Notes: generated from the letters alone by a model not told the origin. Shown: positions 53,726 through 63,234, counted from the stretch's first letter. The stretch is 64,000 nt of DNA from Ruegeria arenilitoris (GCF_013031355.1 NZ_WPZO01000009.1:1-64000); one strand, 5' to 3'. A program made the numbers and translations.

Positions 53726-55366
53726 TCAGGAAATCCCGACCGTCCTGCAATAGCACGAGACCTTCACCGGAACTTCCGATCGCGCTGCGGCGATTTCGAA
53801 ACTGCGCCGGATATGGGGCAGTTCCTGAGTCTCGTCCCGCCGTTCCAGACATTCCATTAATCCACGCAGGCTCCAGACATTGCCCGGATGCTGACAGGCT
53901 CGGCTAAGGGTTTTGTCCAGCCCCAGATCCGCCCGGTATACGCGTTCGGCCTCTTCCAACTGGTTCTGCTCCATCAACAAGGCCCCCAGAGCATGGCGCG
54001 TGGGCTGCATCCATCCCCAAGGCTCGTCATATTCAAGGGTGTCGTCCAAATGGATCGCTTCGCGCAGATGCGTAAAGGCCTGTTCGTAATTGCCTTTGTG
54101 GTATTCAAGCTCACCCAGCATCATATTCTCGGCGATTTTCAACACGTCTGATGCTAGGTTGTTCACCACTCGCCGAGACTCTGGCACCTGCGCAACCGCT
54201 TCATAGAACAGCGCTTTTTCGGCTTCGGCCTCTTGCAGGCGGTCTAGGTTGGACAGCGCAATGGTCCGTGCATATCGCAACGTCGCAATGGAATAGCTGT
54301 AGATTTCGGGCTTGTCCGGCAGAGGCTCGGCCAGAATCTCCTGCCACATGCCAAAGCGGATTTGCACATGCTGTTTGATCGACAGATAGCATTCCAGAAA
54401 ATCGCCAAGTTCAATGATGACGCTTTCGGGAATGGACTGAACCATTTCGTCAGCCGTTTTCAGGGCAACGGACCGTTGCCCCTGAAACATCGCACCGTAG
54501 ATTTTGAAGTGATAGTCATGCATCCGGTAGAAGGTGTAAAAGTTGTTTCCACCGCGATAGGCATAGTATCTGGCGTTCGCTTCGGAGGCCTTCTGGTTGC
54601 GTTCAACGACCATCTGGTAGTTGCCGCACAGCACATCAACATGGGTCGGCATATGCCACAGATGGCCTGAATCAGGGATCAAACCGCCTAGCGCATCGCC
54701 ATGACGCAAAGCGCGCTCGGGGAAAGGCGACATTTCCAGCGTGTGAATGTACAGGTGCAGCAGACCGGCATGGTTCCAGGCCTTCGGGTCGGTTTCAAAG
54801 ATGTGGTCCATCGCGGCAACGATTTCCAGAGTGTCCGCGTTTTCGGCAGGTTCCCCTGTCTGCAAGTCCCACAATTGCCATGGCGTTCGGTTCATCAGCG
54901 CCTCGACATACAGCGTGCAGACATCCAGATTGCCGGGATTGGCCTTGTAGATGTCACGCATCGCCGCGCCGAAGGCATCGTTGTAGGGGCCGAACTCCTC
55001 CACATCGGCCGAGGTCGGGTAGCGCATGAACAAAGCCTCGATCAACGCGGCCTCAAGCGGTGAAACTTCGGATTTCAGCGCGTCCGCTGCCTGCAGGGCG
55101 GAATGCGCCGTCTCAAGGACTTCTGCCCGCTCCTCGGGGCTGTAGGTGAACCACCAGCGGTTGTAGTTCGGCCCGATTGCATAGGCGATCCCCCAATGAG
55201 CCATAGCGCAGCCGGGGTCCTCTTTCAGGGCGTTTTCAAAACAGACGATGGCTTCTTCGTGATTGTAACCATAGACCCAGGCAAGCCCGCGATCGAACCA
55301 CAATTGGGCCACCGGGAATTGTGTTGTGACCGGCCATGAATAGTTTCCCAAATCAAAATACTGCAT
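53726..55366 (-). CDS. tetratricopeptide-repeat protein of unknown function
   Basis: A 546-residue cytoplasmic protein built of helical TPR-like repeats (for example WFDRGLAWVYGYNHEEAIVC near 23-42, and LGALLMEQNQLEEAERVYRA). It has no signal peptide, membrane segment or catalytic motif that I can see. An aromatic- and His-rich central part (GHLWHMPTHVDVL and NNFYTFYRMHDYHFK) is unusual for a pure scaffold and could mark a ligand site. ATG 55366 is used, since a frame to 55387 has no supporting context. It is convergent with the arginine operon and separate from it. The family occurs in marine bacteria, but I know no function. Confidence 0.8.
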   Translation of the reverse strand: MQYFDLGNYSWPVTTQFPVAQLWFDRGLAWVYGYNHEEAIVCFENALKEDPGCAMAHWGIAYAIGPNYNRWWFTYSPEERAEVLETAHSALQAADALKSEVSPLEAALIEALFMRYPTSADVEEFGPYNDAFGAAMRDIYKANPGNLDVCTLYVEALMNRTPWQLWDLQTGEPAENADTLEIVAAMDHIFETDPKAWNHAGLLHLYIHTLEMSPFPERALRHGDALGGLIPDSGHLWHMPTHVDVLCGNYQMVVERNQKASEANARYYAYRGGNNFYTFYRMHDYHFKIYGAMFQGQRSVALKTADEMVQSIPESVIIELGDFLECYLSIKQHVQIRFGMWQEILAEPLPDKPEIYSYSIATLRYARTIALSNLDRLQEAEAEKALFYEAVAQVPESRRVVNNLASDVLKIAENMMLGELEYHKGNYEQAFTHLREAIHLDDTLEYDEPWGWMQPTRHALGALLMEQNQLEEAERVYRADLGLDKTLSRACQHPGNVWSLRGLMECLERRDETQELPHIRRSFEIAAARSEVPVKVSCYCRTVGIS

Positions 55367-55408
55367 ATCTTCAACCCTTTCTGCCAATTGATCACAGGGC
55401 AGAGTGTT

Positions 55409-55639
55409 TCAGGCGTCCTCGTAGCCAAGCCCGGGGTCGAAATGCCAATATTGCACCGGTGCGATGGCTGGCCGGTTCATGACCGCTTGGACAATGGACC
55501 GGATCTTTGGAACACGCTGCCCCAAACAGGTGGTGTCGCCTTCCCATTGGAACAGCATCTGGAGAAATATGTCCAATGTGCTGGTTTTCGCCGTCCAGCG
55601 TTTCACTGGGTCCCGCTCGGAATAACCGGAAGGCGATCG
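55409..55639 (-). pseudogene. possible C-terminal remnant of a glutathione S-transferase
   Basis: An open frame of 77 codons, bounded upstream by a stop, encodes a segment with DIFLQMLFQWEGD, VPKIRSIVQAVMNRPAIAPV and WHFDPGLGY. The order of a helix, P-x-I and an RPAIAPV-type helix end resembles the C-terminal helical domain of GST proteins. No N-terminal thioredoxin fold is visible upstream in any frame, and no good start codon with a ribosome binding site is present (GTG 55606 only). I read it as a decayed GST gene; a genuine small gene is the alternative. The rest of 55640-55929 shows no gene. Confidence 0.35.
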
Positions 55640-55929
55640 TTATCTGGCAGATCGTGCGGAGCGCAACACGTTATCAGATTGAAGCCCACCTAGGGGATCA
55701 AATGTATTTTAAAATCTGACGCTTAGATCGACTTAACCTTCCCAACGGGCAACGGCTTTGATCTAAAACCTACCGCCCTTTGGCACTCGCAAGAAGTTAT
55801 CCCTCCTCAAGAAATGCTCCATTGCGTTGCGGTGAAATTTTCATTCTAACATGTGAATAACAATGGACTCAGGTACTGCGTACGGTGGCGTTTCCCCTTG
55901 AGTTTTGTGTCTTGGCAGTGGAGGCAAAA

Positions 55930-57834
55930 ATGCGTCTAACACCTATGCTGAAAACCATCCTCGTTGTTCTTGCCGCGTCACCGGCCGCAGCTCAGGAAGC
56001 GATTCAGATTCCGCCGGAAAGCGCCGGGTATTCGCCATATCTGGAACAGGACTTCCCCAATCAGGTATTTTTCGGCGACACCCACCTGCATACGGCCTAT
56101 TCGGCCGATGCCGGTCTGGCTTTGGCCTCCCTGTCCCCTGACGACGCCTATCGGTTCGCCAAAGGTGAGGCCGTGACGTCCTCTCTGGGGGTTCCCGCCC
56201 GTCTGGCGCGGCCGCTGGATTGGATGGTGGTGACGGATCACGCCGAAAATCTGGGCCTTCCCGCCGCGCTGAATTCGGGCGATCCTGTGATGCAATCGAA
56301 TGATTGGAGCCGCTCGATCGCCGAAGCTTTTGAGCCAAGAACGATGGACGCCGTTCTCGAAGCGTATGGTATCTGGTTCGGCGAGGTAAACATACCCGGC
56401 GCAACGGACCCGATGGCCGGAACAGGGTTGGCCGAAACCTATTGGGCCAAAACCACCGAGGCTGCCGAGCGCCACTATCAACCCGGCGCGTTTACAACCT
56501 TCATCGGCTTCGAGTGGACTAGCTCGCCCACTGGAAACAACCTGCACCGAAACGTCATTTTCCGTGACGGCAAGGACATGGCGGATCAGATCATTCCCCT
56601 GTCTTCATATGATACGGAAGATCCCGAAGAGCTCTGGGATTGGCTGCAGGCCTATGAAGACAAGACCGGCGGGCAGGTTCTGGCGCTGGCCCATAACGGC
56701 AACCTGTCCAATGGCTTGATGTTCGATGACGTCACGTTGTCGGGTGAGCCACTCAGTGCGGACTACGCCGCCCGTCGCCAAAGGTGGGAGCCGATCTACG
56801 AGGTCACCCAGATAAAAGGTGACGGTGAGGCCCATCCTTTCCTGTCACCTGAAGACGAGTTCGCCGATTTCGAAACCTGGGACAAGGGCAGCTTTGGAAC
56901 GCAACTCAAGACCCCCGACATGCTGCCGCGCGAGTACGCGCGCGAAGCGTTGAAACGTGGGTTGGCCTATCAACGCGATCTGGGCGAAAATCCCTTTAAA
57001 ATCGGCGTGGTGGGGTCAACCGACAGTCATACCGGCCTTGCCACATCCACCGAGGATAACTTTTTCGGCAAGGTTTCCGCGCTGGAGCCCACCAATGATC
57101 CCATCCGCATGGAAGAAGCCATTACCGGGGCGCTGACGCCGGATGACCCATCTGACGACATCACGGCTGCCTACAGTTCGGCGTCGGGTCTGGCCGCAGT
57201 CTGGGCCCGCGAAAACACCCGCGAAGCGATCTGGGACGCGATGAAACGGCGCGAAGTCTATGCGACCACCGGCACCCGCCTGCACGTGCGTGTCTTTGCC
57301 GGCTTTGATTTTGTCGAAGAGGACCTGGCCCGCCCGGATTTCGCGGCCCATGGTTATGCGGCAGGCGTCCCCATGGGGGGTGATCTGACAGCCCCCGCGG
57401 ACGGTCAGGCGCCACGCTTTCTGGTCCGCACCCTGCGTGATCCGGATGGCGCCAATCTGGACCGTGTGCAGGTCGTCAAAGGATGGCTGGATGCCGAGGG
57501 CAACACGTATGAGGCCATCTATGACATTGCCTGCGCGGGCAATCGCGGCCCGGCGTCGGATCATCGGTGCGATGCCCCCGTCGGCAACACCGTCGATCCG
57601 GAAAATGCAACTTACACCAATGCGATCGGCGCACCGGTGTTGGGCGCCTATTGGACGGATCCAGACTTCGACCCGAACCAGCACGCTTTCTACTATGTGC
57701 GCGTGATCGAGATTCCGACGCCGCGCTGGACAACCTACGACGCCAAGGTGTTCGGGGTCTTGGTGCCAGACGACATTCCGACGTCGGTGCAGGACCGCGC
57801 ATACACATCGCCAATCTGGTACACACCAAGTTAA
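55930..57834 (+). CDS. secreted DUF3604 (PHP-like) protein
   Basis: A 634-residue exported protein with an N-terminal signal peptide (hydrophobic MLKTILVVLAASPAAAQ, cleavage near residue 22). Its start carries the DUF3604 mark FFGDTHLHTAYSADAG (about 47-62), then DWMVVTDHAENLG, VIGSTDSH-like GVVGSTDSHTG, and REVYATTGTRL. The HxH and DH motifs resemble metal ligands of PHP-type phosphoesterases. Function is unknown; a periplasmic metal-dependent hydrolase is likely. ATG 55930 is chosen because GGAGG lies six bases upstream and the signal peptide begins there. It is followed by a PpiC-like gene and a HupE/UreJ gene on the same strand. Confidence 0.87.
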   Translation: MRLTPMLKTILVVLAASPAAAQEAIQIPPESAGYSPYLEQDFPNQVFFGDTHLHTAYSADAGLALASLSPDDAYRFAKGEAVTSSLGVPARLARPLDWMVVTDHAENLGLPAALNSGDPVMQSNDWSRSIAEAFEPRTMDAVLEAYGIWFGEVNIPGATDPMAGTGLAETYWAKTTEAAERHYQPGAFTTFIGFEWTSSPTGNNLHRNVIFRDGKDMADQIIPLSSYDTEDPEELWDWLQAYEDKTGGQVLALAHNGNLSNGLMFDDVTLSGEPLSADYAARRQRWEPIYEVTQIKGDGEAHPFLSPEDEFADFETWDKGSFGTQLKTPDMLPREYAREALKRGLAYQRDLGENPFKIGVVGSTDSHTGLATSTEDNFFGKVSALEPTNDPIRMEEAITGALTPDDPSDDITAAYSSASGLAAVWARENTREAIWDAMKRREVYATTGTRLHVRVFAGFDFVEEDLARPDFAAHGYAAGVPMGGDLTAPADGQAPRFLVRTLRDPDGANLDRVQVVKGWLDAEGNTYEAIYDIACAGNRGPASDHRCDAPVGNTVDPENATYTNAIGAPVLGAYWTDPDFDPNQHAFYYVRVIEIPTPRWTTYDAKVFGVLVPDDIPTSVQDRAYTSPIWYTPS

Positions 57835-57841
57835 CCTGAGT

Positions 57842-57864
57842 GGGCAGGTGTTTTGCATCTGCCC
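57842..57864 (+). terminator. hairpin between the DUF3604 and PpiC-like genes
   Basis: GGGCAGGTG (57842-57850) pairs with CATCTGCCC (57856-57864, one G-T pair) eight bases after the DUF3604 stop. There is no T tract after it, so it may attenuate rather than end transcription into the next gene. Confidence 0.4.
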
Positions 57865-57891
57865 CAGCTGCCTTTCAATACGTGGTCTCGC

Positions 57892-58734
57892 ATGTCCGTT
57901 CTCAAAGAACCCCTGTTTCATTTTTTCCTGCTGGGCGGCGCGATCTTCGGCTGGTTCAGCTATCTCAATCCGTCGCCGTCTACGCCCGATGACGGAAACC
58001 AGATCGTTGTCGACATGCAGGACATCAACCGCTTCATCGACCAATTCCAATCAACTTGGCAACGCCCGCCCACACCGGAAGAACTGGCCGAACTGCAGGA
58101 CGCGTTTCTACGGCAAGAGGTTTTGGTGCGCGAAGCCCGCGCGCTTGGTCTGGACCAGGGCGACAGCATCGTCCGCAACCGACTGGCCCAAAAGATGGAG
58201 TTTCTGACCCTATCGCTGGCCCAGGCCTCAGAACCCGACGACGCGACCCTGCAGGCGCATCTGGACGAAAACAAAGAGCGTTTCCTGCGGCCCGAACGGG
58301 TGGCCTTTGAGCAAGTCGCAGTGGGACCAACGCCCGAGACCGCTCAGATCAACGAAATGCTGGGCGCCTTGAATGGGGGCGCGGACCCTGCGCAATTCGC
58401 TGGGCCAAGCCTGCTGCCGGCTGCGTTGCCGCTTAGCCCGGCGCAGAAGGTTGATGCCACTATGGGGCGTGGGTTCCATGCCCTGCTGAACGACTTACCT
58501 GTGGGACAGTGGGTTGGTCCAGTCGCATCCGGCTTTGGCTATCATCTGGTGCGGGTCAACACCCGTGAACCGGCACGACTCCCGGCATTTGAGGACATTC
58601 GCGAAGATGTTCTGTTCGATTGGCGGCGCAATTTAAAGTCCGACCTATCCGAGGCGCAGTTTGTTGCGCTGAAAGAAAAATATGACCTGATCACCCCCAC
58701 GCCGGAAGACATCGCCTGGAGGCTGGACCAGTGA
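57892..58734 (+). CDS. membrane-anchored PpiC-like peptidyl-prolyl isomerase
   Basis: A 280-residue protein with one N-terminal membrane segment (FHFFLLGGAIFGWFSYL, about 8-24), a SurA/PpiD-like helical region (about 45-110), and a parvulin-like domain (LPVGQWVGPVASGFGYHLVRV). The parvulin part is short and lacks some usual active-site residues, so it may be a chaperone rather than an active isomerase. ATG 57892 is preferred over a TTG at 57853 because the membrane anchor starts there, though neither has a strong ribosome binding site. Its stop overlaps the start of the HupE/UreJ gene. It may fold the exported DUF3604 protein or insert the HupE/UreJ protein. Confidence 0.82.
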   Translation: MSVLKEPLFHFFLLGGAIFGWFSYLNPSPSTPDDGNQIVVDMQDINRFIDQFQSTWQRPPTPEELAELQDAFLRQEVLVREARALGLDQGDSIVRNRLAQKMEFLTLSLAQASEPDDATLQAHLDENKERFLRPERVAFEQVAVGPTPETAQINEMLGALNGGADPAQFAGPSLLPAALPLSPAQKVDATMGRGFHALLNDLPVGQWVGPVASGFGYHLVRVNTREPARLPAFEDIREDVLFDWRRNLKSDLSEAQFVALKEKYDLITPTPEDIAWRLDQ

Positions 58735-59738
58735 TGAAACGCCTGCTGCTGGCCCTGTTGCTGGTTCTGCTGCCTGCCATCCAGGCTTTTGGCCACGCAT
58801 TGGAACCCGGATTTGCGGATATCCGGCAGCTGACCTCTCAAACCTGGCAGGTGTTCTGGCGCAAGCCGGATGTCGCGGGCCAACCCATGGCCATTGCACT
58901 TCAGTTGCCCGCCACGTGCACGCCGCAAACCGGCCCCGAACCCTTGTTCGACGGCTCCGCCTGGATTTCGGTTTGGGTTGCCGACTGTCCCGAAGGGCTT
59001 GCCGATGGCACGGTGTCTATCGAAGGTCTCTCGGGCCAGCGCACCGATGTTTTGTTGCGTCTTCAAATGCAAAGCGGGGCGACAGACACCATCCGTTTGA
59101 CCCCGGACCATCCGAGCCACCTGATCCCGGCGCAGGTGGGTGGTTGGAGCGTTTTCGGCAGCTATCTGGCGATGGGCTTTGAACATATTCTCGAAGGGTG
59201 GGATCACCTTCTGTTCGTCTTCGCCCTGCTGGTGCTGATCCGCGACTTCTGGCGCTTGGTCGGCGCGATCACGGCCTTTACGGTGGCGCATTCCATTACG
59301 CTGGCGTTGGCAGCGCTGGGTCACCTTTCGGTGCCCGGCCCCCCGGTCGAGGCGATCATTGCGCTGTCTATCGTGTTTCTGGCCGTCGAGGCACTGAAAT
59401 CCAATGCCGGTAAAATCCGCCTGTCCGAACGCTACCCCTGGCTGATCGCCTTCGCTTTCGGCCTGTTGCACGGGTTGGGCTTTGCCGGTGCCTTGCGCGA
59501 AATCGGGCTGCCAGAGCAGGACATCACCACTGCCTTGCTGGCCTTCAATCTGGGCGTTGAGGCCGGTCAGTTGGCCTTTGTCGGTGTTGTACTGATCGCC
59601 GCTATGACCCTGCGCTTTGCCCTGCCCCGTGTCGCCGCGCACTGGCGCACCCCCGGAGATTTCACCGCAACCGCCATCAGCTATGGGATCGGTGCGGTGG
59701 CAATCTTCTGGTTTGTCGAGCGGGTCATGTCCTTCTGA
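58734..59738 (+). CDS. HupE/UreJ-family membrane protein
   Basis: A 334-residue protein with a signal peptide (LLLALLLVLLPAIQAFGHA), a periplasmic domain of ~120 residues with a Cys pair, and about six membrane segments. The membrane part carries the HupE/UreJ marks GFEHILEGWDHLLFVFALL, TVAHSITLALAALG and FGLLHGLGFAGAL, rich in His and suited to metal transport (Ni in the characterised HupE proteins). No hydrogenase or urease genes are nearby. It is coupled to the PpiC-like gene (ATG within the GTGATGA overlap at 58731-58734). It may supply a metal to the DUF3604 protein; this is inference. Confidence 0.85.
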   Translation: MKRLLLALLLVLLPAIQAFGHALEPGFADIRQLTSQTWQVFWRKPDVAGQPMAIALQLPATCTPQTGPEPLFDGSAWISVWVADCPEGLADGTVSIEGLSGQRTDVLLRLQMQSGATDTIRLTPDHPSHLIPAQVGGWSVFGSYLAMGFEHILEGWDHLLFVFALLVLIRDFWRLVGAITAFTVAHSITLALAALGHLSVPGPPVEAIIALSIVFLAVEALKSNAGKIRLSERYPWLIAFAFGLLHGLGFAGALREIGLPEQDITTALLAFNLGVEAGQLAFVGVVLIAAMTLRFALPRVAAHWRTPGDFTATAISYGIGAVAIFWFVERVMSF

Positions 59739-59763
59739 ACCGCGCGACACCCGGACGGGGCCA

Positions 59764-60168
59764 TTATTTGGGAACCAGCAGCTTAGCCGTCAGACCAATC
59801 GTGTCGCGTGGGCCGGTCCCCGAGTCATAAAAGTCACGCTCGTAGCTCAATTGCCATTGCACCGGCAAACGGCCCGGCTGCAGGACCGAGAGCCCATTTT
59901 TCCGCGCTCAGCCCGCCGGTTCCTGTTGGCAGCAAGGCAGCGTGAGGCGTGCGATGTTATTCGTTCCCCCTAGCTGGAAAGGGATAGCGCCACGGAACTG
60001 ACGGACGTTTTGCGACCCCGATCTGTTATGCAGCGCGGGCGAATAAAAATTTTGCAACTGGAACGCCATGAGGGACGCGGTTAGATCACTTGCCTCACTT
60101 TCCAGAGACTGTTTAGAAAGTACAGGAGCGGCCGCCAGCGCGATGCAGCAAGCAACTGAAGGCATCAT
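59764..60168 (-). pseudogene. decayed outer-membrane protein gene
   Basis: Two minus-strand fragments appear to be the ends of one gene. The upstream part (from about 60168) starts MMPSVACCIALAAAPVLS, a signal peptide, then GAIPFQLGGTNNIARLTLP, and stops at 59908-59910. The downstream part (stop at 59764-59766), in another frame, reads QWQLSYERDFYDSG and TIGLTAKLLVPK, typical of the last strands of a beta-barrel. A full barrel would need ~200 more residues between them, so a large internal deletion with a frameshift is the simplest reading. The rest of 59739-60406 shows no intact gene. Confidence 0.45.
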
Positions 60169-60406
60169 ACCGCCAAGTTGGTCGGGCATAGGAAAAACCG
60201 TGAGTAAATTCCGTTCCACATTAATCGGATGCGAAGCCTGTTTTGCAATTTGCACAATACGCGCGGCGTCGGAATTCCAACCGGGTTTCGAAAGCTGTCG
60301 GTCGCCCCTAACAGTTCACCCAAAAGTTGACCGCATCTGATCCGTCGACACGGACGTACAACGCGCATGAGTTCAATGCGATTGCCAACCCTTTAAGGCC
60401 TGGACC

Positions 60407-61312
60407 TTAAGCCAACGCGCCAAAGCTGCCGATGACCTCCGCTGCATTGTCTGCGGCTTGGTGCACCGATGTCTCGAGAGGTTCGCCATTTCCCCAGGCC
60501 GCCAGAAATGCCCCGTTGAAACTGTCCCCGGCGGCGGTTGTGTCGCGAACCTGCTGCACCTGCCGCACTGGCACCCGGATGACAGGAGCGTTTGGCGTTT
60601 CAAGACATGTGACGTCGCCCCCGCCGTTCTTGACGATGACGAGACCACCGCCGAGCGCGCTGTATCGCCTTGCGGTGGCTTCGGGATCAGTGTCGCCGAA
60701 AGCCGTCTGCTCATCCTCGAAAGACGGCAGGATGATGTCTGCAATCCGCGCGCCAGCTTCGATCCAGTGGCGCATTTCTGCGGCGCTTTGCCATAGCCTT
60801 GGCCGGATGTTGGGATCGAACGCCACCTGTTTCCCCAGTTTTCGGGCGGCTTCCAGCGTTTCTACCAGAGTCTTTCGATCCGGCTCCGAGAGAATGGCAA
60901 GAGTAATCCCGGAGAAATAAACTAGGTCGCAGCCCGTGACCGCATGTTCCAGTTCTTGAGGATCAGCGGCAAGCATCCGCGCCGCACTATGCTTGCGCCA
61001 ATAGACGAAACTCCGCTCGCCCTCGTTTAGTTCGATCAGATACAGGCCCATGGTCCGGTCAGGATCGCGCCGGATCATGCTGGGGTCGATGCCATGCGCC
61101 TTGGTGAATTCCACAAAACGGTCAGACAACGCATCGCTCCCGACCCGGGAATAAAACGAAACGCGCCAGTCCTCGCTCATCCGTTTGCGCGCATACCATG
61201 CCGTATTGAATACGTCCCCGGCGAACCCCTGTTGAAACACGCCGTCGCCCCGCGGCGACATCTCAACCATGCACTCTCCGATGCACAGAAGCGTATTGGA
61301 TGCGGCCACCAT
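60407..61312 (-). CDS. kdgK: 2-keto-3-deoxygluconate kinase
   Basis: A 301-residue PfkB-family sugar kinase. The N-terminus LLCIGECMVEMSP matches KdgK proteins, and the C-terminal active-site motif is RDTTAAGDSFNGAFLAA with the catalytic Asp in GDS. It phosphorylates 2-keto-3-deoxygluconate to KDPG, the product of the preceding mannonate dehydratase. The start at ATG 61312 lies one base past the uxuA stop codon; a GTG at 61330 in the same frame overlaps uxuA and cannot be excluded. It is the last gene of the glucuronide operon in this window. Confidence 0.93.
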   Translation of the reverse strand: MVAASNTLLCIGECMVEMSPRGDGVFQQGFAGDVFNTAWYARKRMSEDWRVSFYSRVGSDALSDRFVEFTKAHGIDPSMIRRDPDRTMGLYLIELNEGERSFVYWRKHSAARMLAADPQELEHAVTGCDLVYFSGITLAILSEPDRKTLVETLEAARKLGKQVAFDPNIRPRLWQSAAEMRHWIEAGARIADIILPSFEDEQTAFGDTDPEATARRYSALGGGLVIVKNGGGDVTCLETPNAPVIRVPVRQVQQVRDTTAAGDSFNGAFLAAWGNGEPLETSVHQAADNAAEVIGSFGALA

Positions 61313-61313
61313 G

Positions 61314-62477
61314 TCAGATGCCGACAGCACTTAGAGTGTGCATGACCCCGCGCAGCTCGGCAAGGCCGCGCAGCCGTCCGATTGCGGGATAGCCGGGAAC
61401 CGAATGCCGTTCCAGATCGCTGAGAATGCGATGCCCATGATCTGGCCGCATCGGGATTTCAACGCCTGTTTCACGCTCCACACGCATGAGTTCCCGCACG
61501 ACCCCAATCATGTCCAGATCACCTGCCAGATGCATGTCTTCGTGGAAACTCCGGGGATCGTCTTCCCGTTTCACTGCGCGCAGATGGGCAAAATGGATGC
61601 GAGGCCCGAGTCGACGCGCGATTGCCACCAGATCATTTTCGGAACGCGCACCCAGCGATCCGGTGCACAAGGTGAATCCCAGCGCCGGGGACGCAGAGAT
61701 TGCATTAATGGCCTCCAGATCGGCCTGGGTTGAGACGATCCGCGGCAGACCGAACAGGTCCATGGGCGGGTCGTCAGGATGGATCGACAGCTTTGCTCCT
61801 TCGGCTTCGGCCACCGGTAGAACGATTTCAAGAAACGCGGCCAGCTGTTGCCGGAGCGACGCATGATCGCGATCGTCATAAGCCGCAAGGCAGGCCCGGA
61901 AGGTATCCAGCGTATAGCTTTCCTCAGACCCCGGCAGGCCAGCAATAATCGTTCGCGTCAACTTGTCGAGCATCGGCTGATCAGCCTTCGCATACCAGTC
62001 TTCCGCCGCCGCCAGATCCTGTGCCGTATAGCTGTCCTGCGCTCCGTCGCGCTGCAGAACGAACAGGTCAAAGGCGGCATAGGCCGTGAAATCGAACCGC
62101 AAGGCCAGCGCCCCGTCGGGCAGGGCGTAGTTCAGATCGGTGCGCGTCCAGTCCAACACCGGCATGAAGTTGTAACAGATGTTGCGAATGCCCTGACGGG
62201 CCAGACGGCGCAGGTTTTCGGCCCAGATTTGTGCATAGCGCTCCCAGCCAGGCGCACCGGTTTTTATGTCCTCATGCACCGGAATGCTTTCGGTCACGAC
62301 CCAGCGCAGCCCCGCCGCTTCGATCAACTCGCGGCGAGCTTTGATCGCTTCTTCCGGCCAGTCCTGACCGTTGGGAACCTCATGCAAGGCGGTAACGATC
62401 CCTTTCGCGCCGGTCTGACGGATATGAGCAAGCGGAATAGGATCTTTCGGCCCAAACCAACGCCAACTTTCCAACAT
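61314..62477 (-). CDS. uxuA: D-mannonate dehydratase
   Basis: A 387-residue enzyme converting D-mannonate to 2-keto-3-deoxygluconate. The N-terminus MLESWRWFGPKDPIPLAHIRQ matches UxuA (E. coli: RWYGPNDP), followed by GAKGIVTALHEVPNG; HPDDPP (metal-site His) and FAHLRA are also present. ATG 62477 is chosen on that N-terminus, with AGGGGG about seven bases upstream; a frame to 62537 overlaps gntR without support. It lies between the GntR regulator and kdgK on the same strand. Confidence 0.95.
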   Translation of the reverse strand: MLESWRWFGPKDPIPLAHIRQTGAKGIVTALHEVPNGQDWPEEAIKARRELIEAAGLRWVVTESIPVHEDIKTGAPGWERYAQIWAENLRRLARQGIRNICYNFMPVLDWTRTDLNYALPDGALALRFDFTAYAAFDLFVLQRDGAQDSYTAQDLAAAEDWYAKADQPMLDKLTRTIIAGLPGSEESYTLDTFRACLAAYDDRDHASLRQQLAAFLEIVLPVAEAEGAKLSIHPDDPPMDLFGLPRIVSTQADLEAINAISASPALGFTLCTGSLGARSENDLVAIARRLGPRIHFAHLRAVKREDDPRSFHEDMHLAGDLDMIGVVRELMRVERETGVEIPMRPDHGHRILSDLERHSVPGYPAIGRLRGLAELRGVMHTLSAVGI

Positions 62478-62499
62478 GACTGCCCCCTGTTCCCCGCGC

Positions 62500-63234
62500 T
62501 TAACCCGAGACCGTTTTGGAATATAAAAACCCGTCAAACTCGGGATCTTCGACGTCCGAAAGGTCCAAAAGTGTCAGCCGGACATTTTCAAGATGCTGCC
62601 ACATCGCCTGTCTCGCACCCTCTGCATCTCGGCGGCGCAACGCCTCAAGGACGGCCGCGTGATCGTCCAGCCATTGACTGCGATAACCGATGTCGAAAAT
62701 CCGCGAATGCAGCCTGTCCCACATCGGGCTGGATTCCCGCAAATGCCAGAGCGTATCGATCTGGTTGACCAGAACCGAGTTCTGTGTGGCCTCGGCAATT
62801 TGCAGGTGAAACTGGCGATCCGCGCTGTAATCGTCTTCGCCGGTTTCGATTGAGCGTTTCTCCAACTCAAGCGTTTCACGCAGCGACAGGATATCGCCCT
62901 TGGTCACCGTGGTCGCCGCGAACCCGGCGATGCTGCTTTCCAACAGTTGCCGTGCCTGTAACAGCTCGAACGGGCCATAATCGCCACCGGTCAGGCCCGA
63001 CCGGCCGGGCTGACGGTCCCGCACGTAGCTGCCCGAACCCTTGCGGACGTCCAGGTAGCCTTCGATCTCAAGCATGATGAAGGCCTCGCGCACCAGCGAC
63101 CGGCCAATCCCCATCTCTTTCGAGATCTGGCGCTCGGTCGGGAACTTGTCCCCCGGTTTGAAGCCATCCTGCGCGATCCGTTCAACCAGCTGCGCGGCCA
63201 CTTCCTGATAGGGGCGTTTCGAGGCGTCGGTCAT
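62500..63234 (-). CDS. GntR/FadR-family regulator, UxuR/ExuR-like
   Basis: A 244-residue repressor with an N-terminal winged helix-turn-helix (FPTERQISKEMGIGRSLVREAFIMLE, about 31-56) and a C-terminal all-helical FCD domain. E. coli UxuR and ExuR, which respond to hexuronates, share this architecture. Its ATG overlaps the stop of the beta-glucuronidase gene (ATGA, 63231-63234), so it is co-translated within the operon it most likely controls. Binding sites should lie upstream of the first gene, outside this window. Confidence 0.93.
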   Translation of the reverse strand: MTDASKRPYQEVAAQLVERIAQDGFKPGDKFPTERQISKEMGIGRSLVREAFIMLEIEGYLDVRKGSGSYVRDRQPGRSGLTGGDYGPFELLQARQLLESSIAGFAATTVTKGDILSLRETLELEKRSIETGEDDYSADRQFHLQIAEATQNSVLVNQIDTLWHLRESSPMWDRLHSRIFDIGYRSQWLDDHAAVLEALRRRDAEGARQAMWQHLENVRLTLLDLSDVEDPEFDGFLYSKTVSG

